From the NCBI GenBank assembly GCA_009744235.1, contig WPHV01000021.1:1-37791 (forward strand): a stretch of DNA of 37,791 bases. Direction: 5' to 3'. How positions within the stretch are numbered: the first letter of the stretch is position 1; each line of letters starts with the position of its first letter. The notes under the pieces are model-generated. The model ran no database searches. It saw only the letters and a list, made by a program, of their open reading frames with translations, and was not told the origin of the DNA. The translations under genes and the position numbers were made by a program. Source of the stretch: Gillisella vitis. Its GTDB lineage: Bacteria; Pseudomonadota; Alphaproteobacteria; Rhizobiales; Rhizobiaceae. Below, piece after piece: positions 17,185-25,792 of the stretch.

Positions 17185-17835
17185 TCACCGGATGATCAAC
17201 CTATGCAGAACGCCCTTGAGGTGTTTTTGCAGCGCATCTACAGCACCGTCCGCATCACGCGCTTCCAGCGCTTCCAGGACGGCCAAATGCTCCTGCATCG
17301 ATTTCACGGTGTTGACTGCGTTAACAGCTTCGGGATTCAACAGACGGAGCAGATACATTTTCTGCGAGAGTCTGAAATAATTCGCGGTTATCTGTGCATT
17401 ATCGAACGCGGCGATGAAGCTGCCGTGAAAATCTTGCTCTAATTTCTTCACCGGCATCGCAAAACTCGATGTTTTCGGATGATGCTGCACGAACTCAAGC
17501 ATATCGTGATGCCTCGTTATCAATGCGGAAATCAGTGCATTCGGCACTGTTTTCGCCAGGCGCCGTAGACCCTCGCTCTCGAGCAGTTCCCTGAACTGAA
17601 AGGTACCGCCGACGAATTTGACGTCGGGATAGAATATGACAACGCCAAGGCGACGGCGCACCTGGACGATGCCTTCCGCCTCTAGAAGGGTTACAGCTTC
17701 GCGCAGGGGCGACAGCGAGATACCGAGAACCTCGCAGAGCTCCTCTTGCGTCAGCGTTTGTCCGAGCTTCAATTTTCCGTCGATCAGGGCGTCCATGAAA
17801 GCTACGAAGCCCGGATGTTCAATTCCTCCGTCCAA
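17185..17835 (-). CDS. GntR-family transcriptional regulator (FCD domain)
   Basis: A 216-residue FadR-type regulator. The N-terminal winged helix (about residues 10-66) contains LTQEELCEVLGISLSPLREAVTLLEAEGIV. The all-helical FCD effector domain follows, with the expected Asp/His metal-site positions in EQDFHGSFI, QEHLAVLEAL and LQKHL. The start is a TTG at 17835, supported by GGAG 7 nt upstream; an ATG at 17796 would cut into the DNA-binding domain. It is divergent from the sugar ABC transporter/uxuA operon with a 182-bp shared control region, so it is inferred to regulate that operon in response to a uronate-like or sugar-acid ligand. FCD regulators of this class include UxuR/ExuR-type hexuronate regulators. 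Confidence 0.9.
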   Translation of the reverse strand: MDGGIEHPGFVAFMDALIDGKLKLGQTLTQEELCEVLGISLSPLREAVTLLEAEGIVQVRRRLGVVIFYPDVKFVGGTFQFRELLESEGLRRLAKTVPNALISALITRHHDMLEFVQHHPKTSSFAMPVKKLEQDFHGSFIAAFDNAQITANYFRLSQKMYLLRLLNPEAVNAVNTVKSMQEHLAVLEALEARDADGAVDALQKHLKGVLHRLIIR

Positions 17836-17910
17836 TTACTCTCTCCACTATGAGGATCGTCTACATAAAGCGCGCTAACGATCGTGTCACCGGAAAACGA
17901 CCGCAGCGCG

Positions 17911-17939
17911 TTGACAAAGCCTGGCACAAGCCGTTAAAA
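17911..17939 (+). promoter_or_regulatory. promoter of the ABC transporter / uxuA operon
   Basis: A perfect -35 TTGACA (17911-17916), a 17-nt spacer, and -10-like TTAAAA (17934-17939). It is followed by an AT-rich leader with the palindrome AATATATT, possibly part of the site for the divergent GntR protein. The start of the first gene is about 80 nt downstream. Confidence 0.6.
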
Positions 17940-18017
17940 CATATCTAGAGCGGCTTTGAATATATTTAAAGTTCTTTTATTGCGATATTAATCTGCGGGA
18001 TCTTGGAGGAGGTCAAC

Positions 18018-19340
18018 ATGAATGAACGTGGAATTCTTACGCGACGGTCATTGCTGCGTGCATCCGCAGCCGTAACCGCGGCTGCTGTCATGTCCGTACG
18101 AGAAGGCGGACCGGCTTTGGCTCAAGCCAAGCTTTCCGGAAAGGTCGTATACTGGGGAGGGCTGATTTTTTCGGACGAAGCCAACAAGCTTTTGAAATCG
18201 ACCGTCACGGCGTGGGGCGAGGCCAACGGAGTCGAGACCGAAGTCGTTATGATCAATCAGAACGAGACGGTCCAGAAAGTATCGGCAGCGGTCGCGTCAG
18301 GGACACTGCCTGATGCCATGGACATCAATCTCGACCTGCTCCTCCCTCTTTCGTTGCAAGGCGTGTTTCTAGCGCTTGACGATGTCTACGACGCGGTAGG
18401 CAATCAGCAAGGCGGATGGTACGAAGGTGTCGACCGAGCCGTGAGCGGCCAGGCTTTCCCCGGTGGACGAACAGGCATTCCGTTCGGCGTAAGCGGAAAC
18501 CTTTTACTACGGCGCAGAGACATTCTCGAAGCCTCGGGTTACAAGTACGCTCCCAGAACCTGGGACGAACTCGCTCAGCAGGCCGCTGCTGTAAGTGGCA
18601 AGGGAGTCTACGGGCTCGGCCTCGCGCTTTCCAACGTGCCCGACGGCAACGTCCAGATAAACGTGTTGCAGTCGTTCGGTGGAAGGATCGCCGACGATGC
18701 CGGCAGGACGGTGACGATCCGCTCCGCGGAAACACGGGCCTATCTGCGGTGGATCAAGGAGAACTGGGACAAAGGTCTTTTCCCCCCGGGAAACGTGATA
18801 TGGGACGGTGCCGGCGATAATCAAGCCTATCTTTCCGGACAGGCTGCCTTCATCGCCAACACGGGATCGGTCGGCATCGCCGCGAGAAATCAAGATCCAG
18901 AACTGTACGCAGGTTCGGCATTCACCCCTCTTCCCGCAGGACCGAAAGGCCTGATCTCCCCTTTCATCCCGCAGCTTCGAGCGATCCCGAAATCCAGCCA
19001 GAACGCCGGCGCGGCAAAGGCCCTTGTGCTCCACCTGTCGCAGCCTGAGTTTCTCAGGGAATACTACAAGGTGGCGATCTACGGGCCGGTGCTGAAGTCG
19101 CAGAAGGCGTTCGAGGCTTTCAATGGAGGCGACCCTATTCTCACCGCATTGCTGGAACTCGCGGAGACAGGGACCGCGCCGGCATATCCAGACGTATATA
19201 ACGCAGCTTACGGCGAAATGCTGAACAACTTCGTCGTGCCGAAAATGGTACAGCGTGTCGTGATAGACAACTGGGACTTCGATAGAGCGATGGACGAGGC
19301 GCAGGGGCAAGCCGAAGGTATCTACGGCAAATACAACTAG
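18018..19340 (+). CDS. sugar ABC transporter substrate-binding protein (family 1, Tat signal)
   Basis: A 440-residue periplasmic binding protein of the CUT1 carbohydrate importer class. The N-terminus has a twin-arginine motif (TRRSLLRASA) followed by an Ala-rich hydrophobic stretch and a cleavage-like ALAQA, so export as a folded protein through Tat is likely. The body shows typical family-1 features, including ASGTLPDAMDINLD, YAPRTWDELAQQAAAV and LSGQAAFIANTGS. The ATG at 18018 is preceded by an ideal GGAGGAGG at 5 nt; an upstream TTG at 18003 is rejected. It is the first gene of the operon and lies 66 bp before permease 1. The substrate is inferred only from the embedded mannonate dehydratase. 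Confidence 0.9.
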   Translation: MNERGILTRRSLLRASAAVTAAAVMSVREGGPALAQAKLSGKVVYWGGLIFSDEANKLLKSTVTAWGEANGVETEVVMINQNETVQKVSAAVASGTLPDAMDINLDLLLPLSLQGVFLALDDVYDAVGNQQGGWYEGVDRAVSGQAFPGGRTGIPFGVSGNLLLRRRDILEASGYKYAPRTWDELAQQAAAVSGKGVYGLGLALSNVPDGNVQINVLQSFGGRIADDAGRTVTIRSAETRAYLRWIKENWDKGLFPPGNVIWDGAGDNQAYLSGQAAFIANTGSVGIAARNQDPELYAGSAFTPLPAGPKGLISPFIPQLRAIPKSSQNAGAAKALVLHLSQPEFLREYYKVAIYGPVLKSQKAFEAFNGGDPILTALLELAETGTAPAYPDVYNAAYGEMLNNFVVPKMVQRVVIDNWDFDRAMDEAQGQAEGIYGKYN

Positions 19341-19406
19341 CGAAGTCAGTCTGCCGTCCCCGAAGGCGCCCGGAGTGCATCCGGGCCGATCCAGAGGAAT
19401 CTTCCG

Positions 19407-20327
19407 ATGTCATCTACAGATAGGTCCATCCGCCGGGTCGCAAGGCCCTGGCGCATCAGCGCGCACTCGCGAGCGAACGCTTTCCCGTACATGCTCGTCG
19501 CGCCGGTCGTCCTCCTGATCGTGGGGCTCGTAGCGTATCCGTTTCTGTACGCTATATACGTGGCCTTCACAAACCGGATGGTCGGGAACGACGGTGAATG
19601 GGTCGGCCTCGCGAATTTCCGGCATTTGGCACAGACGGCCACTTTCCTAAGCGCCGCCCGCAACACGATCGTCATCGTGCTCGTGAGCGACGTCGTGAAG
19701 CTTGCGCTAGGTCTCGGACTGGCACTGTTGGTCAACCGCAACATTCCAGGGAGGGGCTTCTTCCGGGCATTCTTGATGTTGCCATGGGCAATGCCGGCAT
19801 TCGTCGCCTTTCTGACCTGGCGCGTTCTGTACCAACCGATCGGCGGCGGGATAAACCTGATACTGACGGAGACCGGTATCTATCCACATATCGTCGACTG
19901 GCTCGGTCAGACCCCGACGGCGTTGCCGGCGGTCATAATGGCGTCGGTATGGCGGGGATTTCCTTTCTGGTTCGTCAGCATCCTGGCAGCGCTTCAGTCC
20001 ATTCCCAAGGAACTTTACGAAGCGGCTCGGGTCGACGGCGCGAATGCCTGGCAGCGGTTTCGTGACGTGACGCTCCCCGGCATACGCCAGGTCCTTGTCA
20101 TCACCACGCTACTTTCATCGATATGGACAGCGAACGGTTTCGAACATGTCTGGCTCCTTACCCAAGGCGGACCGTCCGACGGGACGATGGTGTTCCCGGT
20201 ACTGGCGTACTTCGGGATGCAAACGCAAAGGATCGGAGAGGCCGCCGCGGTCTCCGTGGCGATGCTTCCCGCGATGATCGTGCTGGTCTTGATGGCAACG
20301 TTCCTGATGCAGAAGGATGACGACTGA
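19407..20327 (+). CDS. sugar ABC transporter permease 1 (MalF type)
   Basis: A 306-residue inner-membrane permease with six predicted transmembrane segments, starting at about residue 30 (YMLVAPVVLLIVGLVAYPFL). The cytoplasmic EAA loop that docks the ATPase is visible as YEAARVDGANAWQRF with TLPGI following. A basic cytoplasmic N-terminus precedes segment 1. GAGGA lies 8 nt before the ATG. The stop and the next start overlap (TGATG), so permeases 1 and 2 are made together. Its length and layout are normal for CUT1 importers. Confidence 0.93.
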   Translation: MSSTDRSIRRVARPWRISAHSRANAFPYMLVAPVVLLIVGLVAYPFLYAIYVAFTNRMVGNDGEWVGLANFRHLAQTATFLSAARNTIVIVLVSDVVKLALGLGLALLVNRNIPGRGFFRAFLMLPWAMPAFVAFLTWRVLYQPIGGGINLILTETGIYPHIVDWLGQTPTALPAVIMASVWRGFPFWFVSILAALQSIPKELYEAARVDGANAWQRFRDVTLPGIRQVLVITTLLSSIWTANGFEHVWLLTQGGPSDGTMVFPVLAYFGMQTQRIGEAAAVSVAMLPAMIVLVLMATFLMQKDDD

Positions 20328-21181
20328 TGCAAAACTTGAACTCGCTTAGGACGGGCGCGAACGTCCGGATAGGAGCCGCCTGCACCTACCTCGCCCTCGT
20401 TCTCGCGGCCGTCTCAGTGCTCTTCCCGATCTACTGGATGGTGATAACTTCGCTGAAGCTGCCGCGTGAAATCTACCGGATGCCGTCGCTCTGGATCCAC
20501 AACGCGACACTTACCAACTATAAATTGTTGTTCGGCGACGGCCAGTTCGTCGCAGCCATCTTGAACAGTCTTATCGTCTCGGTCACCGTGACAGTCATCT
20601 CAATCGCGATATCGTCCTTCGCGGCTTACTCGATGGTTCGGTTCAGGTATCGGTTCCGTGGTTTTATCGGCAAACTCATCCTGTTCGCATATCTGACCCC
20701 GACCTCGCTTCTTTTCATCCCGCTATCGATCCTCATGGCTCAGCTCAAACTGGGAAACTCGCTCTTCGGGCTGATCCTTGTGTATTTGACGTTCTCCCTC
20801 CCTCTTAGCACGTGGCTACTTCAGGGCTATTTCCGCAGCGTCCCCAGAGAGCTGGAAGAGCAGGGCCAGATCGACGGCTTGACACGACTCGGGGCGTTGA
20901 TCCGCATCGTACTACCCTTGTCCGCTCCGGGGATCGCGGCCGTATCCATTTTCACATTTACAGGAGCCTGGAACGAGCTTCTGCTCGCGCTTGTCCTGAT
21001 CACATCTGAAAACCAGCGCACCGCGCCGCTGGCGCTTAATTACCTGATCACGAGTGACACGCTTCCCTGGGGACCCCTCATGGCAGGGGCGGTGATCTCC
21101 TCCGTCCCCCTGATGTTCCTCTACTTCGTCGCCCAGCACTTCATGGTCCAGGGGCTCACCGCCGGGTCCGTGAAGGGCTGA
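20327..21181 (+). CDS. sugar ABC transporter permease 2 (MalG type)
   Basis: A 284-residue inner-membrane permease with six predicted transmembrane segments. It has the MalG-type opening with SVLFPIYWMVITSLK and the periplasmic PSLWIHNATLTNY segment. The EAA loop reads LEEQGQIDGLTRLGALIRIVLP. It starts at the ATG sharing a base with the stop of permease 1. A heterodimer with permease 1 would form the membrane channel, energised by the ATPase encoded at 22326-23408. Confidence 0.93.
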   Translation: MQNLNSLRTGANVRIGAACTYLALVLAAVSVLFPIYWMVITSLKLPREIYRMPSLWIHNATLTNYKLLFGDGQFVAAILNSLIVSVTVTVISIAISSFAAYSMVRFRYRFRGFIGKLILFAYLTPTSLLFIPLSILMAQLKLGNSLFGLILVYLTFSLPLSTWLLQGYFRSVPRELEEQGQIDGLTRLGALIRIVLPLSAPGIAAVSIFTFTGAWNELLLALVLITSENQRTAPLALNYLITSDTLPWGPLMAGAVISSVPLMFLYFVAQHFMVQGLTAGSVKG

Positions 21182-21231
21182 CCTAGCGTCTACGCCGTCT
21201 CTGATTTCCAGTATGTCTCAAAGGAATATCG

Positions 21232-22278
21232 ATGAGTATCCGCATCGCCGTTGGCCAGTTCCACCAGCTTACAGAGGAGAAACTCCGTTTCGCAGCCCAG
21301 ATCGGCGCCAGCGGGATCCAGATGAACGCGCCCCATCTCCCCGGGGAACAAAGATGGGAAGAGGCTGACGTCAGAGCGCTCGTCCAGGCAACAGAAGCCG
21401 CGGGACTAAAGTTTGAAGCCATCGAAAACGTTCCGGTGCATTTCTACAACAAGGCAATGCTCGGCATGGAGGGCCGTGACGAACAGATTGAGAACTACCG
21501 CCATACTATTCGAGCCGTCGGTCGCGCGGGGATCCCGATTCTTGGCTACCACTTCATGCCCAATTCGGTATGGCGCACGAACTGGTCGGCACCGGGCAGG
21601 GGCGGCTCGGGAAATACGGAATTCGACATGACGGTCGTCGACCAGGTCGACGATGTCGACGGGCTGAGGAAGTTTCTGCCGACGACGCTTGGTCATCAAT
21701 CCGCCATGCCGCTCATCGCGAAAGGCGACACCGTGATCAGCGAGGAGCAGATGTGGCGAAATTATACATATTTCATGGAGGCGGTGCTGCCGGTCGCGGA
21801 GGAAGAGGGGGTTAGGCTCGCTCTCCACCCTGACGATCCGCCCGTTCCGATGCTGGGCGGCGTCGCGCGTCTGTTCTACAAGCCGGAAAACTTCGTCCGT
21901 GCCTACGAACTCAGCGCAAGCAGTCCATCCTGGACGCTGGACCTATGCCTTGGGTGCTGTTCCGAAATGACAGGTGGCAAGGAAGACGTCCGCAAGATGA
22001 TCGAATATTTCGCGCCGAAAGGATGTATCTCCTATGTTCATTTCCGCGATGTTCAGGGCACGGTCCCGAAATTCATCGAGTGCTTTCTCGGCGAGGGAAA
22101 CTTCGATCCGGCAGAGGTGATGCTGCTGCTCCACAGGAACGGCTTTGACGGGTTTCTCCTGGACGACCATGTGCCGCAGATGGACGGGGACAGCACCTGG
22201 AACCACCGCGGACGCGCCCATGCCGTCGGATACCTTCAAGGTCTGATCAAGATGGCCCAGTACCTCAAAGCAGCCTGA
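21232..22278 (+). CDS. uxuA: mannonate dehydratase (UxuA family)
   Basis: A 348-residue TIM-barrel enzyme of the UxuA family, which removes water from D-mannonate to give 2-keto-3-deoxygluconate. The expected metal ligands are visible at H199 (ALHPDDPP), C239 (DLCLGC), H270 (YVHFRDV) and D311/D312 (LLDDHVP), close to positions reported for the Streptococcus suis enzyme. It is at the short end of the family; the E. coli enzyme is longer, and the loop after HPDDPP (VPMLGGVARL) departs from the usual sequence, so the substrate may be a related sugar acid. AAAGGAAT precedes the ATG at 21232. It sits between permease 2 and the ATPase gene. No uxuB, uxaC or kdgK is present in the window. Confidence 0.85.
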   Translation: MSIRIAVGQFHQLTEEKLRFAAQIGASGIQMNAPHLPGEQRWEEADVRALVQATEAAGLKFEAIENVPVHFYNKAMLGMEGRDEQIENYRHTIRAVGRAGIPILGYHFMPNSVWRTNWSAPGRGGSGNTEFDMTVVDQVDDVDGLRKFLPTTLGHQSAMPLIAKGDTVISEEQMWRNYTYFMEAVLPVAEEEGVRLALHPDDPPVPMLGGVARLFYKPENFVRAYELSASSPSWTLDLCLGCCSEMTGGKEDVRKMIEYFAPKGCISYVHFRDVQGTVPKFIECFLGEGNFDPAEVMLLLHRNGFDGFLLDDHVPQMDGDSTWNHRGRAHAVGYLQGLIKMAQYLKAA

Positions 22279-22325
22279 ACGACCTCCGTACAAAAGACGC
22301 CTCTGGACTCAGTAAAGGAATTTCG

Positions 22326-23408
22326 ATGGCCACGCTTAGCCTGAACACGGTACATAAATCCTACGGAGTGCTACCGATCATTCACGGGGTGTCAATCGAC
22401 ATCGCCGACGGAGAGTTCGTGACACTCGTAGGTCCTTCGGGATGCGGAAAATCGACGCTCCTGCGCATGATAGCAGGCCTAGAGACGATATCGGCCGGCG
22501 AAATACGTATCGCCGACAGATTGGTAAACGATCTCCCGCCGCGGGCGCGAGACATCGCAATGGTGTTTCAGAACTACGCCTTGTATCCCAACAAGAACGT
22601 CGCGCAGAACATGGGGTACGCGCTGAAGCTCGCGGGCCGTCCGCAGGCGGAAATCGACAGGCGAGTTTCGGACGCTGCGGATATACTCGGCTTGAAGGCG
22701 CTGTTGCAAAGACGGCCCGCCCATCTTTCGGGCGGACAGAGACAGCGGGTCGCGATGGGGCGGGCGATCGTTAGGGATCCCAAGATTTTCCTGTTCGACG
22801 AGCCTCTGTCGAATCTCGACGCCAAGCTTCGCGTCGTCATGCGAACGGAAATCAAGGAACTCCACCAAAGACTGAAAACGACGACGGTGTACGTTACACA
22901 TGACCAGATCGAAGCTATGACTATGGCCGATCGCATTGTCGTCATGCGTGATGGCATCGTCGAGCAGGCAGGCCGACCGCTCGAACTCTATGATCAGCCA
23001 CGTAACGTTTTCGTTGCCGGCTTCCTCGGATCGCCTTCCATGAACCTGATCGGGGGACGGATGACATCCTCCGCGGCAAAGCCCATATTCGTGACAGAAG
23101 ACGGCGTGACTATACCCATGCCGTCGAGCGCACCGTCGGTAGCGCCCGGGAAGGCTATTTTTCTAGGGATTCGGCCTGAGCATCTTTCAGCGGGATCGGA
23201 CGCCTGCGAACTGCCAATGAAGGTAAGGGTCGGTGTCATTGAGCCTACGGGGGCAGAGACGCTCGTCGCTGCGCGTTTCGGCGAAAGCCCAGTCGTCGCC
23301 CTCATTCGCGAAAGGATCGACCTTATCGCGGGCACAGAACTGACATTGCGAGTCGATCCGCGAAAGCTTCATTTCTTCGACGCCGAAACCGGGTTGCGGC
23401 TGAGCTGA
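22326..23408 (+). CDS. sugar ABC transporter ATPase (MalK/UgpC type)
   Basis: A 360-residue ATP-binding subunit. Walker A GPSGCGKST (residues 37-45), Q-loop region FQNYALYPN, signature LSGGQRQRVAMGRA, Walker B FLFDEPLSNLDAKL and the switch His in TVYVTHDQ are all intact. The C-terminal third is the regulatory OB-like domain of MalK-type ATPases, containing FLGIRPEHL and VIEPTGAETLV. AAAGGAAT precedes the ATG. It is the last gene of the operon and should power the two permeases. A perfect 12-bp palindrome, GCTGACGTCAGC (23404-23415), spans its stop codon. Confidence 0.94.
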   Translation: MATLSLNTVHKSYGVLPIIHGVSIDIADGEFVTLVGPSGCGKSTLLRMIAGLETISAGEIRIADRLVNDLPPRARDIAMVFQNYALYPNKNVAQNMGYALKLAGRPQAEIDRRVSDAADILGLKALLQRRPAHLSGGQRQRVAMGRAIVRDPKIFLFDEPLSNLDAKLRVVMRTEIKELHQRLKTTTVYVTHDQIEAMTMADRIVVMRDGIVEQAGRPLELYDQPRNVFVAGFLGSPSMNLIGGRMTSSAAKPIFVTEDGVTIPMPSSAPSVAPGKAIFLGIRPEHLSAGSDACELPMKVRVGVIEPTGAETLVAARFGESPVVALIRERIDLIAGTELTLRVDPRKLHFFDAETGLRLS

Positions 23409-23803
23409 CGTCAGCCTGACGCGGGGAAGGGTGCCGTAGTTCGGATCAGTTAACGACAACCTCAACGTCATACCTTGCGCAGATAGAACCTCACTTGCCG
23501 GGATGCAAGATGATCGCCGTCGGTGGCCTCTAACATACACTTGGCCGGTCCCGTCGCGATGTGAGCGCGAAAACGGTGTCTAACGCCTGGCGCGTCGAAT
23601 GTCCTCAGCACGCTGTTGCCATCCAACCCCTGCTGGAATCGACGAGGCAGGAGAACGTCGCCCTCTAAGCCCGACAGCTGTCGGGGATCCGGATCGCCGC
23701 TCTCGACGCCGGAGATGTTACGTCTCGCCGCGATAGTTGCGGGCTTGCGGGGACGTGCCACCGCAGGAACCAGCGCGATATCTCGGACGCATGTCAGCCC
23801 TGG
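23409..23803. other. convergent intergenic gap between the ABC operon and tctA
   Basis: A 395-bp gap between two operons that point at each other. Frames on both strands are probably spurious (no ribosome binding sites). Apart from the palindrome at the start I see no good terminator with a T run. Confidence 0.4.
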
Positions 23804-25312
23804 TCAGTCCTCCTCAACGAATACTTCGTCACGCTTCGACCTTATAGATGGAAGCAAGGCCATCACGATGCAGATCAATCCAACAGCAAGCAGGCTTGCG
23901 GAGATCGGGTTCGTGACGAAAACAGTCGCGTCCCCTCGGGAAATGATCATCGCGCGTCTAAGATGCTCTTCCAGTAGCGGTCCAAGTACGAAACCGAGCA
24001 AGAGCGGTGCGGGCTCGCATCCCATGCGTATCAAGAGGAATCCGAGCAACCCCGCGACGATGATAGCGTAGACGTCGAACGGGTTGTTGTTGATCGAGTA
24101 ACAGCCAATCGCCGCGAACACGACAATGGCAGGGAACAGCATCCGGTAGGGGATGGTCAGCATTTTGACCCACAAGCCGATCAGGGGCAGGTTGAGGATG
24201 ACAAGCAGCAAGTTGCCGATCCACATAGAGGCGATGATACCCCAAAACAGCGCCGGCTGGCTATTGATCACGTCCGGGCCGGGCGTGATGCCCTGCAGGA
24301 TAAACGCGCCGACGATCAACGCCATGACCGGATGTGCGGGAATGCCAAGGGTCAACAGGGGAATGAAGGATGTCTGGGCGGCGGCGTTGTTGGCGCTCTC
24401 CGGACCGGCAACGCCTTCGATGGCGCCATGACCGAACTCTTCCGGATGTCTCGACAGATTCTTTTCTGCGGAGTAACTCGCAAACGATGCCAGAACATGC
24501 CCCCCGCCCGGGAGCACGCCCAGAACCGAACCGATAACAGTTCCGCGCAGAACCGGACCGACGATGCGGCGGAAGTCATCCCGGCTGAGCCATAAGTTGG
24601 TCACACGCTTGACCCCCACTTCGCGCTCGTGCTCGTGCTGTAGATTCCGGAAGATTTCGGCAACGCCGAACACGCCGACGGCAATCGAAACGAAGTTCAC
24701 GCCTTCGGTCAGTTCCATGCGCCCGAACGTGAAACGCTCCTGACCGGTATAGATATCCTGGCCAACGGTACCAAGGAGGAGGCCGACGACGATCATCCCG
24801 AGTGCCTTGAGAACGGAGCCATGTGCCAGAGAGATAGACACGAGCAGTCCGAGCACGATCAATGCGAAATATTCGGGCGCTCCGAATCTCAGCGCGACGG
24901 AAGCCAGTGGCGGAGCAGCGATCGCCAGGAGAAGCGTCGCCACGCACCCGGCGAAGAACGACCCGAGGGCCGCCGTTGCCAACGCCTGTCCAGCGCGGCC
25001 CTTGCGCGCCATCTGATACCCGTCGATCGCCGTGACCGCGGAGGAGCTTTCACCTGGTAGGTTGATAAGGATAGCGGTGGTAGACCCTCCGTACTGCGCG
25101 CCGTAGTAAATTCCCGACAGCATGATCAAAGACGTCACCGGCGAGAAATTAAACGTGATCGGTAGCAACATGGCAATTGTTGCGGTGGGCCCGATTCCTG
25201 GAAGTACGCCCACGAGGGTGCCAAGCAGCACGCCGACAAAGCACCATATGATATTTACAGGCGTGAGGGCGGTCTCGAACCCTAGTGCGAGATTGGAAAG
25301 CAGGTCAAACAT
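23804..25312 (-). CDS. tctA: tripartite tricarboxylate transporter, large membrane subunit TctA
   Basis: A 502-residue polytopic membrane protein with about 11-12 hydrophobic segments. Family signatures include GVLPGIGPTATIAMLLPITF near residue 40, YYGAQYGGSTTAILINLPGE at about 70-90 and GVLPGGGHVLASFASYSAEK, the two glycine-rich repeats typical of TctA. It forms the transport channel with TctB, using substrate delivered by TctC and an ion gradient. It is the last gene of the tctC-ttuC1-tctB-tctA unit, starting 12 nt after the tctB stop. The ribosome binding site is modest (GAGGT about 9 nt upstream). Confidence 0.93.
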   Translation of the reverse strand: MFDLLSNLALGFETALTPVNIIWCFVGVLLGTLVGVLPGIGPTATIAMLLPITFNFSPVTSLIMLSGIYYGAQYGGSTTAILINLPGESSSAVTAIDGYQMARKGRAGQALATAALGSFFAGCVATLLLAIAAPPLASVALRFGAPEYFALIVLGLLVSISLAHGSVLKALGMIVVGLLLGTVGQDIYTGQERFTFGRMELTEGVNFVSIAVGVFGVAEIFRNLQHEHEREVGVKRVTNLWLSRDDFRRIVGPVLRGTVIGSVLGVLPGGGHVLASFASYSAEKNLSRHPEEFGHGAIEGVAGPESANNAAAQTSFIPLLTLGIPAHPVMALIVGAFILQGITPGPDVINSQPALFWGIIASMWIGNLLLVILNLPLIGLWVKMLTIPYRMLFPAIVVFAAIGCYSINNNPFDVYAIIVAGLLGFLLIRMGCEPAPLLLGFVLGPLLEEHLRRAMIISRGDATVFVTNPISASLLAVGLICIVMALLPSIRSKRDEVFVEED

Positions 25313-25324
25313 CGGTTGTGTACC

Positions 25325-25792
25325 TCAGCGTCCGAAGGCTGGTCCGAATGTCGGAAGCGCCACGGCGAGTCCAACCTTGAAAATTACGAAGCAAAGGGCT
25401 GCCATCACGGCTGACATAACCGCGGCGGCGATAAACGAATTCTTCCGCGATGCCATCGCTGTCATGAAAGTGCATATTAGGACGACCGGAACCAGACCTA
25501 TTACACGCGCGCCGGCTCCGAAGATGCCCAACGCAAGACACACCAGTACGAGCGCCCTCCATGAGACAGGACCTTCCGCGGGCTCCGGTGCCTTGCGGAA
25601 GCCTCCGATGAAGGTGATAACTCCGAATATCGCCAGTACGCCGGCCAGGACGACCGGAAAGAATCCGGGTCCCATTTGGAAAGCCGTACCGAATTCATAG
25701 GCAGTTCCCTGGAGCAGAAACAGCGCGGCGATCGCAATGAATATGCCTCCAGCGTATATATCGCGTCGGCGTTTTGTTTCAGTTTCTGTCAT
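25325..25792 (-). CDS. tctB: tripartite tricarboxylate transporter, small membrane subunit TctB
   Basis: A 155-residue membrane protein with four predicted transmembrane helices, as in the TctB family. The first is IYAGGIFIAIAALFLLQG, followed by GPGFFPVVLAGVLAIFGV, a conserved-type pair. Its ATG at 25792 lies 14 nt inside the end of ttuC1, with GGGAG 6 nt upstream, so translation is coupled. It partners with TctA and TctC. Confidence 0.9.
   Translation of the reverse strand: MTETETKRRRDIYAGGIFIAIAALFLLQGTAYEFGTAFQMGPGFFPVVLAGVLAIFGVITFIGGFRKAPEPAEGPVSWRALVLVCLALGIFGAGARVIGLVPVVLICTFMTAMASRKNSFIAAAVMSAVMAALCFVIFKVGLAVALPTFGPAFGR

Noticed and set aside
23468..23761. 97-codon minus-strand frame between the ABC operon and tctA
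   Set aside because: No ribosome binding site and no family resemblance; it lies in a convergent intergenic gap.
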